Assembly: GCA_965183835.1 (NCBI GenBank)
Contig: CBCYME010000009.1
Location: 47,777-111,776, forward strand
DNA length: 64,000 bases
Source of the DNA: OMPR01 sp965183835
GTDB taxonomy: Bacteria; Pseudomonadota; Alphaproteobacteria; Rhodobacterales; Rhodobacteraceae
Direction of reading: 5' to 3'
Shown here: piece by piece, positions 43,479-53,735 of the stretch
How the letters are laid out: the number at the start of each line of letters is the position of its first letter
How positions within the stretch are numbered: the first letter of the stretch is position 1
Made by a program: the position numbers and the translations under genes
The notes under the pieces: generated by a model
Database searches by the model: none
What the model saw: only the letters and a program-made list of their open reading frames with translations
Told to the model about the DNA's origin: nothing

Positions 43479-45728
43479 TTAACCCTCACGCGCGATGCGA
43501 ACCAAGCATGAGTGTGCAGTCGGCCCCTGACTAAGCCGGGACGTCCCTCTATCCTTGCACAGGACATTGGGATTGCCGCTCAGACAGGTCTCTGTGTCAG
43601 GATCAGGCCGGAACCAAGCGCCGGTGCTGATCTGAACAACCCCGGGCGTGATCGAATCCGAAATCACCGCCCCACACAGACAGGCCCCACGGTCATTGAA
43701 CACTCGGATGCAGTCACCGTCCTGTATACCGTGCGCAGCAGCGTCGTTGGGGTGCAACATCGCAGGCTCATGCCCATCTATGCGGTCGCCCTGGGCAACG
43801 GGCCCTTGATCAAGCTGGCTATGCAATTTGTTTTTGGGCTGGTTCGAAATCAGATGCAGTTGCCCCTGCTCTGCCGCCCCCAGCCATTCAACGGGTTCCA
43901 TCCACGTCGGATGCCCCGGGCAGTCCTCATAGCCAAAGCTTGCAATCTTCTCTGAAAAAATCTCGATCTTGCCACTTGGTGTTCGCAGCGGTGAGGCGTC
44001 GGGGTCTGTACGAAACTTTTCCAACATAATGTGCGGCTCGTTTGGAATCGGCATCTTGAACCATCCGGTTTGGCGCAATTCATCCAACGGCGGCAGGTCT
44101 ATTTTCGCCCGCGTAGCGGATTTGCGGGATTGATCGTACAACCAAGTGATCCATTGGTCAGCGTCCCGCTCTTCGGAATATTTGCTGTCGATCCCCAGAT
44201 GTCGTGCGATACCGCGGAAAATGTCATAATCATCGCGCGCCTGTCCGGTCGGCTCGACGATCTTTTCCATCATCACCACATAGGGATCACGCGGGGACAA
44301 GGTGATATCCGCGCGCTCTAACGGTGTCGTGCAGGGCAAGACAATATCGGCATGTTGCGCCGCGCTGTTCCAGCACCAGTCGTTGACGATCACGGTATCA
44401 GGCCACGCCCAAGCCCGGCGCAATCGGTTCAGATCTTGGTGATGGTGAAACGGATTGCCGCCCGCCCACCAGATCAGTTTGGTGTCAGGGAACTGGTGCG
44501 TCTTACCATTGTAATCAAACTGTCCACCCGGGTTTTCCAACATCTCGGCGATGCGCGCGACGGGGATAAACGTCTTTACCTTATTGCGCCCCTGCGGCAC
44601 CGCTTGAAACCGGGGGCTGGGCCGCTCAAGCCCGACCGTATTCACCGCCCCATAGCCGAAACCAACGCCGCCGCCGGGCAGGCCGATCTGCCCCATCATA
44701 GCCGCCAGAACGGTGCCCAGCCAAAAATTCTGCTCTCCGTGATCTTGCCGGGTCAAAGCCCACGCAACGGAAATCATAGTGCGCCCACCAGCCATACGTC
44801 GCGCCAGATTTTGGATGTCTTCAGGTTGAAGCCCACAAATTTCAGCGGCCCAATCAGCACCTTTGACGACACCGTCATCTTCGCCTGTCAGATAGGCCGC
44901 AAAACGATCAAAGCCGACGGTATAGCGATCCAGAAATGCGCGATCATGCAAATCTTCGCTCAGCATCACATGGGCAAGGCCAATCATCAACGCCGCATCG
45001 GTCGAAGGTCTGGGCGCGATCCACTGCGCGTCCAGCGCGTCAGGCAAATCCGATTTCAGCGGTGAGATATTGACGAACTCAACCCCTGCCGCCCGGGCTT
45101 CTAGCAAAGCTGGCCCCGTGCGGTGGGCCCCCAGCCCGCCTTGGCCAATCATGGCATTTTTCACTGGCACACCACCAAAGGCGACCATCAAATCACACGA
45201 CTCGATGATCGACTGCCAACTGGTGGCATCGTAGATGAGTTCAGCCCCACCCAAGATGTGGGTTAGAATAACTTCGCCAGAGGCGAGGCTGTAACTGTTC
45301 ACAGACGGGGTAAAGCCACCAAGCAGGTTCAAAAACCTCTTAAGATGGCTCTGCGCATGGTGAAACCGCCCGGCACTGGCCCAGCCATACGATCCGGCAA
45401 AAATGCTCTCATTCCCGTGGGCACTGATCACCCGCGTCAGCTCATCTGCAACAAGCCGTTCGGCCTCTTCCCAGCTGACCTCAACAAAGGCATCTTTGCC
45501 CCGCAATGACCCGTTGTTACCGGGGCCACCTTCAAGCCAGCTTTTGCGCACCATCGGCGCGGTGATGCGATCGGGGCCTTTCAAAGTCCCTAGATACCCC
45601 TGCCCGACCACCGAAGGATCCGGATCTTCTTCGAACGGGTGCAAGGCGACGAGTTCCCCGTCGTGGGTTTCCGCCCGGTACGTGCCCCAGTGAAAGCTGG
45701 TCAAAGGAAGGTCTGTTACCTTAGTCAT
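43479..45728 (-). CDS. molybdopterin guanine dinucleotide S/N-oxide reductase (BisC/TorA-like)
   Basis: 749 residues, DMSO reductase superfamily. The molybdenum region AGSYGWASAGRFHHAQSHL contains the Ser ligand, and the MGD-binding motifs include WWAGGNPFHHHQDLNRL and the C-terminal SNQPKNKLHSQLDQG. No Tat signal and no N-terminal 4Fe-4S motif, so it is cytoplasmic, like biotin or methionine sulfoxide reductases. No molybdate or cytochrome genes adjacent. GAGG lies 7 bases before the ATG. It faces the TRAP operon on the same strand but its stop is 51 bases past tpiA. Confidence 0.9.
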   Translation of the reverse strand: MTKVTDLPLTSFHWGTYRAETHDGELVALHPFEEDPDPSVVGQGYLGTLKGPDRITAPMVRKSWLEGGPGNNGSLRGKDAFVEVSWEEAERLVADELTRVISAHGNESIFAGSYGWASAGRFHHAQSHLKRFLNLLGGFTPSVNSYSLASGEVILTHILGGAELIYDATSWQSIIESCDLMVAFGGVPVKNAMIGQGGLGAHRTGPALLEARAAGVEFVNISPLKSDLPDALDAQWIAPRPSTDAALMIGLAHVMLSEDLHDRAFLDRYTVGFDRFAAYLTGEDDGVVKGADWAAEICGLQPEDIQNLARRMAGGRTMISVAWALTRQDHGEQNFWLGTVLAAMMGQIGLPGGGVGFGYGAVNTVGLERPSPRFQAVPQGRNKVKTFIPVARIAEMLENPGGQFDYNGKTHQFPDTKLIWWAGGNPFHHHQDLNRLRRAWAWPDTVIVNDWCWNSAAQHADIVLPCTTPLERADITLSPRDPYVVMMEKIVEPTGQARDDYDIFRGIARHLGIDSKYSEERDADQWITWLYDQSRKSATRAKIDLPPLDELRQTGWFKMPIPNEPHIMLEKFRTDPDASPLRTPSGKIEIFSEKIASFGYEDCPGHPTWMEPVEWLGAAEQGQLHLISNQPKNKLHSQLDQGPVAQGDRIDGHEPAMLHPNDAAAHGIQDGDCIRVFNDRGACLCGAVISDSITPGVVQISTGAWFRPDPDTETCLSGNPNVLCKDRGTSRLSQGPTAHSCLVRIAREG

Positions 45729-45824
45729 CGCTGATCCTCATCTCTGGCACCCAGGCGGACATGCACCCTGTCATCCAGCACTATCGGGATCGCGCGCCAA
45801 ATCGCAAGCCAAGGGCACCGCCTA

Positions 45825-45863
45825 AAATAAAAATACCCCACCAGAATTTCTCTGGCAGGGTAC
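45825..45863 (-). terminator. TRAP operon terminator
   Basis: On the minus strand TACCCTGCCAGA and TTCTGGTGGGGTA form a stem around GAAA, then TTTTTATTTT. It lies 57 bases after the dctM stop. Confidence 0.8.
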
Positions 45864-45919
45864 AATCAGTTTTGACATCACGGCTTTCCCCAAAGGAGAG
45901 TATCACGGGTTTGCGATGT

Positions 45920-47338
45920 CTATTTGGTGATGATCTCAGGCCCCATAAGCGCGTTGGGGATCATCGTGCTGAGCCATGGAATATAGGTCACCATGATCAG
46001 GAACACGAAAAGTACAGCCAAGAAAGGCAGAGCCGCGCGCACCACCGACATCATCGGCATCCCTGCCACGCCAGAAGTAACGAACAGGTTCAGACCAACG
46101 GGCGGTGTGATCATCCCAATTTCCATGTTCACCACCATGATGATGCCCAAGTGGATCGGATCAATGCCCAGCTCTATTGCAATCGGGAAAACCAAGGGTG
46201 CAACGATCACCAACAAACCTGACGGTTCCATGAACTGACCACCGATCAGCAAGATCAGGTTCACAACAACCAAGAACATCACAGGTCCAAATCCAGCCGA
46301 CAACATCGCAGTCGCAATGGTTTGCGGAACTTGCTCATCCGTCAGAACATGCTTCAAGATCAGCGCGTTAGCGATCACGAACATCAGGGTGACAGTCAGC
46401 TTACCCGCATCAAACAACGCGCGTTTGGTATCTGGATGGACCCAGACCGACAACAATGCCAACGGGGCCTGCATCACAGACCGACGCGGGCGATCGCCCT
46501 TTTCGGCCAGTGGACCCATATCGCGATAAACAAACGTCGCAACAAAGAACGCATAGACTGAGGCAACAGCCGCCGCTTCGGTCGGCGTGAAAATCGCGCC
46601 TTCTTTGTAGATGCCCAGTTCGGTCGAATACCAAGGATAGCCATAGATCCCGACCATGATGATCACGATCAAAAACAGACCCCAGAATGCCTCGCGGAAA
46701 GACGATCCAACTTCGCTCCATCCGGCCCATTCGCCCTTGGGCATGTTCTTGATCCGCGCGATCACATAAATCGTCACCATCAACATCAAACCCGCCAACA
46801 GGCCCGGGATAATCCCCGCCAGGAACATGCGTCCAACGGAAACATCCACCGAGGCCGCATAAACCACCATCACGATCGACGGCGGGATCAGGATGCCCAA
46901 AGTACCCGCGTTACAGATCACGCCTGCCGCAAACTCTTTAGTGTACCCAGCCTGACGCATGGCTGCGATGACAATGGACCCGATAGCGACCACGGTCGCA
47001 GGGGACGATCCTGAAAGGGCTGCAAACATCATACAGGCAAACACACCCGCAATCGCCAAGCCGCCCTGAAAATGTCCGACGCATGCAATCGAAAACCGGA
47101 TGATCCGCTGCGCCACACCGCCGGTCGACATGAACGTTGACGCCAGAATGAAAAACGGAATCGCCAAGAGGGTAAAGTGCCCTTCAAACGCTTCGAACAG
47201 GGTGCCCGCGACAGAGGCCAGCGAGCTGTCGGAATAGACCAACAGAAACAGGGTCGAACTCAGGCCCAGTGACACAGCGATCGGCACACCAACCAGCATC
47301 AGGCCGATGACCATGCCAAACAACAGAATGACTTCCAT
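45920..47338 (-). CDS. dctM: TRAP transporter large permease DctM
   Basis: 472 residues with about 12 membrane segments. Family signatures: FFILASTFMSTGGVAQRIIRF, GSIVIAAMRQAGYTKEFAAGVI, GILIPPSIVMVVYA and NMEIGMITPPVGLNLFVTS. Together with DctQ and DctP it takes up a dicarboxylate or similar organic acid with Na+. Stop/start overlap with dctQ by 1 base. Last gene of dctPQM. Confidence 0.96.
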   Translation of the reverse strand: MEVILLFGMVIGLMLVGVPIAVSLGLSSTLFLLVYSDSSLASVAGTLFEAFEGHFTLLAIPFFILASTFMSTGGVAQRIIRFSIACVGHFQGGLAIAGVFACMMFAALSGSSPATVVAIGSIVIAAMRQAGYTKEFAAGVICNAGTLGILIPPSIVMVVYAASVDVSVGRMFLAGIIPGLLAGLMLMVTIYVIARIKNMPKGEWAGWSEVGSSFREAFWGLFLIVIIMVGIYGYPWYSTELGIYKEGAIFTPTEAAAVASVYAFFVATFVYRDMGPLAEKGDRPRRSVMQAPLALLSVWVHPDTKRALFDAGKLTVTLMFVIANALILKHVLTDEQVPQTIATAMLSAGFGPVMFLVVVNLILLIGGQFMEPSGLLVIVAPLVFPIAIELGIDPIHLGIIMVVNMEIGMITPPVGLNLFVTSGVAGMPMMSVVRAALPFLAVLFVFLIMVTYIPWLSTMIPNALMGPEIITK

Positions 47339-48018
47339 CAGTTTTCTCCCTCGGTCGCGCGGGCCCGTGCCTCGTCCAACTCATCTTCAACTTCGTGGCT
47401 CGCGACCAGACGATCCGCATCGCCTTTCCACACTTGGATCCCAGCCTGCGCAAAACGCAGCACCAGCAAAAACATCGACAACGGAAGGATCAGATACGGC
47501 ACAACCTTGGGCAGCTTTTCATAGCGCTCCCCATAGTTGATCAGATCTTCGAGGAATGAGAACACGCCAACCATGGGCACATCCTGCACCTCGTAAAACG
47601 ATTGGCTGCGGGCTTTCAGGTCAAACCCCGTCGGGAACCAACGCCCCGAAGTGGGCGGCAGATCGGCAAAGACAGCCCAATAGTCATAGGCGCCTTTGAG
47701 CATCAGCAGCGAGAAAATCAGGCACGCGCCAACAGTAATCAAAGCCAGCACACGGCGCCCCGCCGGCGGCAACATATTCACGATGGCATCAACGCCCAAA
47801 TGCGCATGGGTTTTGACCGCATAAGACGCGCCCAACAAAACGAGCCAGGCGAACATAAAGACCGTCAGCTCCAGAGCCCAAAGAATATTTGAATTGAACA
47901 CAAAGCGTGCAATCACGTTGGCAAATGTCACCGCCGTCATCAGACCCAAGAGTACCGCAATAGCAGTCTCTTCGATCTGGTCGATGACCCCGGATGACCC
48001 GGATCTCGAACCAGACAT
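47338..48018 (-). CDS. dctQ: TRAP transporter small permease DctQ
   Basis: 226 residues, four predicted helices (IAVLLGLMTAVTFANVIARF, WALELTVFMFAWLVLLGASY, VLALITVGACLIFSLLML, VVPYLILPLSMFLLVLRFAQ). The family motif ANVIARFVFNSNILWALE is clear. A longer C-terminal loop (about 110-180) is typical of the DctQ/C4-dicarboxylate subgroup. It follows dctP after a 120-bp gap containing a strong hairpin. Confidence 0.93.
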   Translation of the reverse strand: MSGSRSGSSGVIDQIEETAIAVLLGLMTAVTFANVIARFVFNSNILWALELTVFMFAWLVLLGASYAVKTHAHLGVDAIVNMLPPAGRRVLALITVGACLIFSLLMLKGAYDYWAVFADLPPTSGRWFPTGFDLKARSQSFYEVQDVPMVGVFSFLEDLINYGERYEKLPKVVPYLILPLSMFLLVLRFAQAGIQVWKGDADRLVASHEVEDELDEARARATEGEN

Positions 48019-48059
48019 CTCACTGTCCCCACATTGTTATTGAATGAAGTTTTTTTAGC

Positions 48060-48082
48060 GGCGGGCCATCTCGTGGCCCGCC
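48060..48082 (-). other. intercistronic hairpin between dctP and dctQ
   Basis: GGCGGGCC pairs with GGCCCGCC around a 7-base loop. On the transcript it is followed by GCU and A residues, not U, so it is not a standard terminator. It likely stabilises the dctP message, giving more binding protein than permease. Confidence 0.6.
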
Positions 48083-48141
48083 TTGGCGGCTGCGTCGAAC
48101 ACTCCCCAGTCCCCGAATGCAGCTGCGCCTGTCTTGTTCGC

Positions 48142-49143
48142 TTAGTGCTGTGCGTTGATCGCTTGTGCTGCGTCAATCTTGTCTTGACCAACGTCGCTTG
48201 CGAATTTGTCCCAAACTGGGCGCATGGTATCGACCCAAGCCTGACGCTGATCAGCGTTCAGCTGGACAATTTTACCACCGGCCTCTGTGATCGACGTTTT
48301 GGCCGCTTCGTTCACGGTAAACGCTTCTTTGTTGCGGGTCTCGGTGACTTCACTCAGGATGGTTGTGAACTGATCCCGTACCGCTGGGTCCAGGCTGTCG
48401 AGCCAGTCAACGCTGGTCACGACCAGATAGTCGATGATGCCGTGGTTGGTTTCAGTGACACCGTCCTGCACTTCAAAGAACTTCTTGCCGTAGATGTTGG
48501 ACCAAGTGTTTTCCTGACCATCCACAACGCCCTGCTGCAGCGCGCCATACACTTCTGAGAACGCCATTTTCTGGGGCGAACCACCGATGGCTTCCATCTG
48601 CGCAACCAGAACGTCGCTGGATTGTACGCGGAATTTCAGACCATTGGCATCTGTCGGCGCGATCAACGGCTTGTTGGCCGACATCTGCTTCATACCATTG
48701 TGCCAGAACGCCAGCCCTTGCAGACCGCGACGCTGCATGCTGTCAAGCATAGCCTGACCATCGTCAGAACCTTGGAATGCATCCACTGCGTCGATGTTTT
48801 TGAACATAAAGGGCAGATCAAACAGGCGGAACTGCTTGGTGAACTTCTCAAACTTGGACAGCGAAGGTGCCGCTAGCTGAACATCGCCCTGCAGCATCGC
48901 TTCGAGAACTTTATTATCGTTATAAAGCGTTGAGTTTGGGTAAACCTCAAGGCACATGGTGCCGTTCATCTCTTCGTTCACACGCTTTTCCAGCAACGAC
49001 GCCGCGATCCCCTTAGGGTGCTTGTCGGTGTTGGTGACGTGAGCGAACTTCACCACGATCTCGCCATCATCACAGGCCGCAAAACCGGCCGTTGCTGTGA
49101 CGCTCAACGCCAATGCTGTAGCTGCTGTTGTCAAAAGTTTCAT
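48142..49143 (-). CDS. dctP: TRAP transporter substrate-binding protein DctP
   Basis: 333 residues. Signal peptide MKLLTTAATALALSVTATAG is cleaved near FAA-CDDGE. Mature protein: VVKFAHVTNTDKHPKGIAASL, MLQGDVQLAAPSLSKF, FRVQSSDVLVAQMEAIGGSPQKM, GVVDGQENTWSNIY, typical of the DctP C4-dicarboxylate subfamily. The Arg in KFRVQSS is the usual carboxylate-binding residue. Start at 49143 has GGAGGGAGAG upstream. Confidence 0.95.
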   Translation of the reverse strand: MKLLTTAATALALSVTATAGFAACDDGEIVVKFAHVTNTDKHPKGIAASLLEKRVNEEMNGTMCLEVYPNSTLYNDNKVLEAMLQGDVQLAAPSLSKFEKFTKQFRLFDLPFMFKNIDAVDAFQGSDDGQAMLDSMQRRGLQGLAFWHNGMKQMSANKPLIAPTDANGLKFRVQSSDVLVAQMEAIGGSPQKMAFSEVYGALQQGVVDGQENTWSNIYGKKFFEVQDGVTETNHGIIDYLVVTSVDWLDSLDPAVRDQFTTILSEVTETRNKEAFTVNEAAKTSITEAGGKIVQLNADQRQAWVDTMRPVWDKFASDVGQDKIDAAQAINAQH

Positions 49144-49266
49144 CTGTCTCTCCCTCCAGAATATTTCAGAATTCTTAGGCATACGCCGCAACTGCAGCGC
49201 GCTGAGGGCAGTGAAACGAATCGCAGCCATCTACTCAACAACTCAGCAGACCCGACTTGCAGTCAG

Positions 49267-49295
49267 ATCATATCTGTTCATTTACAACATGTTAC
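49267..49295 (-). promoter_or_regulatory. candidate sigma-70 promoter of dctPQM
   Basis: On the minus strand GTAACA, 17 bases, TATGAT (5/6). It is about 125 bases upstream of dctP ATG. I found no sigma-54 -24/-12 sequence in this gap. Confidence 0.4.
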
Positions 49296-49336
49296 ATACA
49301 AGGGATGAGTGCGAGAAAAATAGGGAGGAGTTTCGG

Positions 49337-49386
49337 TGTGCGGATTCTCACACACCTCAAATACGCGCTGTGCGAAATTCCACACA
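49337..49386. promoter_or_regulatory. two palindromic operator-like sites upstream of dctP
   Basis: TGTGCGGATTCTCACACA (49337-49354) and TGTGCGAAATTCCACACA (49369-49386), 32 bases apart (three turns). They are 41 bases upstream of the candidate -35. Probable binding sites for the adjacent DctD-like regulator; inference. Confidence 0.6.
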
Positions 49387-49514
49387 CTTCCGCGAATCAT
49401 TCTGCGACTCACCCCAAGACCCGGACCGGCCGCAGCCCGGCGCAGCCGGGCTGCCCCGCCCAAGGCCTGTGGCATTGCATCTAGGATGCAAAGTCAGGGC
49501 GCGGGAGTATTCGC

Positions 49515-50745
49515 TTAGCGCCGGTAATCTTCAGGGCGAATGCCATAGCGCGCAAGCTTGTCGTAAAACGTCTTGCGCGGCAGCTTCAGGGCCTTGGCAG
49601 TATCCGAAGCCTTTCCATTCTGACGCCCGAGGGCCGCGATTAGCAATGACCGTTCCACTCGCGCCAACTGTTCCGCCAATCCCATTTCCGAGGCTTCCGC
49701 CACATCCTCTGGCATGCCCAGAACAAACCGCATCGCAGCTGACATAAGGGATCTCGCATTCCCGGGCCAATCCTGTGCCATAAGCGCCGCCAGATGTTCT
49801 GGTGTGACCTCTGGCATCTCAATGCCAGCCTGCTCCGCCGCCTGTGCCACATAATGGCGAAAGATCACCGGAATATCTTCGGGACGTTCGGCCAAAGCCG
49901 GGATCCGTACCCGCATCACATCCAACCGGTAAAACAAGTCGGCATTGAACATGCCCCGTCTTACCAAATCAGCAAGGTCCACGATTGTTCCAGCGATGAT
50001 GCGTGTGTTTGGCCCCTGTTCGATCAATTCCAGTGCCGCGTATTGCGTGGCTTCAGGCAATGCAGACACTTCATCAATAAACAAAGACCCGCCTACCGCA
50101 TCCGTACAAAATTGTGCGAATTCTGTAGCATTCGTGCCTGCGGCGGGCCGCTTCACAAACGGCCCCTGACCGGTTGGTGACATCAGATGGATCACTTCCG
50201 CCACTTTGGAAATGCCGCTGCCCGGTGCCCCCTGTCACCAAAACTTCAGCCCCAGTCGGCGCAAACCGCCGGACCCTTTGGCGCAATTCTTCGGATTGCG
50301 GAGAAGTCCCAAACAACATCCGCGCCGCCGGATCACCGGTTTCAAGCTGTTGCTTCAGGGATCGGTTCTCCAACACCAACCCGCGCGTTTTCAACGCCCG
50401 CTCCAACACAGACAACAGATCCGCCGCTGCACAGGGTTTTTCAAGAAACCCAAAGGCCCCCTCTCCCATCGCTTGAACGGCCATGGGAATATCCCCTTCA
50501 CCGGTCAGCAAGATCACCGGCAGCTCTTCGTCCACGTCTTTTGTGTAATTCAACAGATGAAACCCATCCCGCCCCGGCATGCGCATATCTGACAGGATCA
50601 CACCGTCAAACTCGGCTGTGATATTATCCTTAGCCGCGACAAACGACCCTGCCGTGATGGCATCGATATCGGCCAGCTCCAGAGTTTGCGCCAAAGCCTC
50701 GCGCACAGCGACATCATCATCAACCACCAGGATTTTCCGGATCAT
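49515..50745 (-). pseudogene. dctD: DctD-like response regulator, frameshifted as read, lacking GAFTGA
   Basis: Receiver domain with phospho-site Asp53 (VILSDMRMPGRDGF) and Lys in GFLEKPC, then AAA+ and a Fis-type HTH (AKALKLPRKTFYDKLARYGI). Removing one C from CCC at 50221-50223 joins the two frames to about 409 residues, with the loop reading VTGGTGSGISKVAEVIH. Relative to NtrC-type activators, the Walker A Lys is absent and the stretch holding ELFGHEKGAFTGA is missing (PFVKRPAAGTNATEFAQF leads straight to GGSLFIDEV). So it cannot contact sigma-54 in the standard way. Overlaps dctB by 4 bases. Confidence 0.85.
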
Positions 50746-52474
50746 GCCGCCGTTCCTTCTTTGTAATAGTCTAATTCGACCACGAACATTGCCCCCCGTG
50801 CGCGGTTCGATCCTCGGATATTGCCCCCGAAACTCTGAACCAGCCCGTAAGAAATCGACAGCCCAAGCCCCATGCCTTCGGAACTGCCAACCGCTTTGGT
50901 GGAATAAAACGGATCAAAAATCTTTTCCGGCTCTTCGATCCCCGGTCCGGTATCACAGACCGCGACTTCCAAGCGCGCGCCTGTTGTTAGCTTGACCTCA
51001 ATTTCACGCAGATCCGCCCCTGCCATTGCATCCGCCGCATTGTTCAACAGATTGACAAAGACCTGCACCAGACGCACCTCGCCGCCCCACGCAAATACCG
51101 CTTGTGTGGGAGAGGCCCAGATCAAGTCCACGCCATCTGCTTTCAGGCGCGGTTCCATCAACTCAACCGCTGTATTGATCACCTGCACCAAATCCACGCG
51201 CCCCATTGGCTCGCTTTCATTGCGGGCAAAGGCACGCAAATTCTTGATGATCCGGGCCATGCGTGTCGCCATCTGCGAAATCCGACCAAGGTTTTCACCC
51301 GCACGTTCGGCCTTGCCGCGCTCAAGGAAGGCCGTGCCGTTGTCTGCAAATTGCTGAATTGCCATCAAAGGCTGGTTCAACTCGTGACTAATCCCTGCGG
51401 ACATCTGCCCCAAGGCGCTGAGTTTTCCGGCTTGGACCAGCTCAGCTTGGGCTTTTTTCAATGCGGCTTCGGCCTCTTGACGCTCAGACACTTCACGGCG
51501 CAGTTGAACGTTGCTGGCGGATAAGGCGCGCGTTCGTTCCGAAACCCGGCTTTCCAGCACCGCGTTGGCCTCGGCCAAGGTGCGCCGCCGTTCCGTGGCC
51601 AGAAACAACATCGCCCCAAACGCAAGGCAAATCGCAGCCACCGCATAGGTCTGCAACCACGCCAGTTGCCGCGCCGGGGCAACGTCAATCAACGCTTCGC
51701 CCTGCAATCCGATCACCGGCAGGTTCTGAACCAAATGCAGGGCGGTATCCGGCAGATATGGCCCCCAATCCAAGCGCCAGATCTCATGTGGGTCCAGCAC
51801 CTGCGCCTGAAAGGGCAAAGCTCCGCCATTGGGTGGTATCAAACCAACTCCCCCCGGTCCTCGACGCCAGAACAGAATTTCCGACCGGTTCGAGATAAAA
51901 ACCTCTCCCCTCGTATCTGTAAAGAAGACCGCTGGCTTGCTGCCGCGCCAATCCCATTCGATGTTCGCAATATCAACCGCAATGACTAAGGCCCCACGTA
52001 CCCGGCCATCAGGGGCGAAATCAGGGGCGGCATAATAATAGGCACGCCGTTCCAACGGGTCTTTGATTCCGTGACCGCTGCCAAGCGCCCCTTGCATCGC
52101 GCGACGGAAATAGGATCGGGCATTCAGGTTCGGGGGCGCAAGGCCACGCGCTGAAACCAGAACCGCACCGGTTCGATCTGCGTACATCAATTCAAGCGCC
52201 GATGTCTTATCCGCAACACCAAGCACAAGGCCTTTGCCGCCTCCAACCCCAACGGGGTATCCAGATGGTCCAAGGCCGGATGGTCTGCCAACAGCACGGC
52301 GGTTTCCTGAAACCGCTGCAGTTGGGTGCTTAGCCGGCCGCTGGCCAATTCCAGATCAGCCTCGCCCCGTTTGGCCAGTTGCCCGACGGCTTGGCCGTAA
52401 CCATAGGACCACACTCCGGCGCTGAGCGCGCCGACCACCAACAGAAATCCAAGGATGATCCAATGTCGTTGCAT
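50742..52474 (-). pseudogene. dctB: DctB-like sensor histidine kinase, frameshifted as read
   Basis: Reconstructed 577 residues: membrane helix (WIILGFLLVVGALSAGVWSY), periplasmic dCache-like sensor, second helix (AVAAICLAFGAMLFL), coiled coil, then a kinase with His in MSAGISHELNQPLM and ATP motifs FVNLLNNAADAM, DTGPGI and GMGLGLSISYGLV. The break is at the GG of 52229-52230: adding one G gives EAAKGLVLGVADKTSALE. It should sense external C4-dicarboxylates and phosphorylate the downstream regulator. Confidence 0.85.
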
Positions 52475-52521
52475 ATCAAGGGTCTTGCATCCAACACGCG
52501 TCAACGCAAGGGTGCGCCCTT

Positions 52522-53703
52522 ATGAAGACATTTCACCAACACCCAACAGATCCCGCGTTTGTTCAGAACCCCTATGCCTTTTATGCCACGGCGCGTACCC
52601 AAGGCCCGATGCTGTTCTGGCCACAGTACAACATGCCAGCCGCATTCACGCATGAGGCGGTGCACACCATCCTGCGCGACCGCCGGTTTGGGGCGCGAAG
52701 TTCCCACAGAGATGGCACCCAAGGCCCCGATCATCTGGCCCCATGGCTCAAGGTCGAGGACCACTCTTTGCTAGAAGCGGAACCACCGCGCCATTCTCGT
52801 CTGCGGGCCCTTGATTCTGCGGGCGTTTACATCGCGCACGATTACCGCCCTCACGCCGGATATCGAAACCCTGTGTCACCAGTTAATTGATCGCTTCCCC
52901 GATCAGCCCTTTGATCTGCTGAACGCGTATTGCACCCAAGTCCCTGTGATCACGATCTGTCGCCTTCTTGGGGTGCCTGAAAAGATGGCTCCGGAATTGC
53001 TCCGTTGGTCACACGACATGGTCGCCATGTATCAAGCGAACCGAACCCGCGAGACCGAAGACACTGCGGCCAAATCCTCGGCCGAATTCACCGCATTTCT
53101 AACGGACTACATCGAACAGCGCCGGTCTGCCCCCCGCGATGACCTGATTACGCGCTTGATTACCGCCGAGGAAGAAGGAACCAAGCTGTCGAGAGACGAA
53201 TTGATCGGCACTTGCATTCTTGTCCTGAACGCAGGCCACGAAGCCACCGTTCACGCCTTTCGAATGGGGTCAAAACCCTGTTGCAGACCAAAACCCAATC
53301 GCACCTGTTTGCTCCTGACACCTTAGACACCACGGTCGAGGAGATCCTGCGATTTGATCCCCCGCTGCACATGTTCACACGTTATGCTTATGAAGAACTG
53401 ACCCTCTTCGGTCATCAATTTCAACGTGGTGATCAGGTTGCTCTGTTGCTTGGGGCCGCCAATCACGACCCTACCGTTTGGGGCACCCCGGATCAGTTCA
53501 CCCCAACACGTCCGATCCAAACCAATACCAGTTTCGGGGGTGGCCTGCATTTCTGTGTTGGCGCACCTTTGGCACGTCTGGAAATGCGCGTCGCCCTTCC
53601 GATCTTGTTTGAGCGATGCCCCAATCTACGCCTGATCGAGCAGCCGCAGTATTCAGATACCTATCACTTTCACGGTCTGTCGAACTTGATTGTCCAAACC
53701 TGA
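52522..53703 (+). pseudogene. cytochrome P450, two frameshifts as read
   Basis: Reconstructed 393 residues. The first break is at about 52808-52812 (one extra base; ...RHSRLRAL then ILRAFTSRTIT). The second is at about 53261-53263 (one base missing; ...HEATVHAF then NGVKTLLQ). P450 marks: I-helix LNAGHEATVHA, E-x-x-R in VEEILRFDPPL, and heme loop FGGGLHFCVGAPLARLE with the Cys ligand. The two shifts cancel. Soluble bacterial class I type; no ferredoxin next to it. Substrate unknown. Confidence 0.88.
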
Positions 53704-53735
53704 AAGAACCAAAGGGGGCCGCCGACCCCAATTAT

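Noticed and set aside
48060..48082. Rho-independent terminator of dctP
   Set aside because: In the transcript direction the stem is followed by A residues, not U.
49144..49514. Sigma-54 promoter upstream of dctP
   Set aside because: No TGGCAC-N5-TTGC match was found on the minus strand; the TGGCATTGC seen at about 49472 is on the wrong strand and has the wrong spacing.
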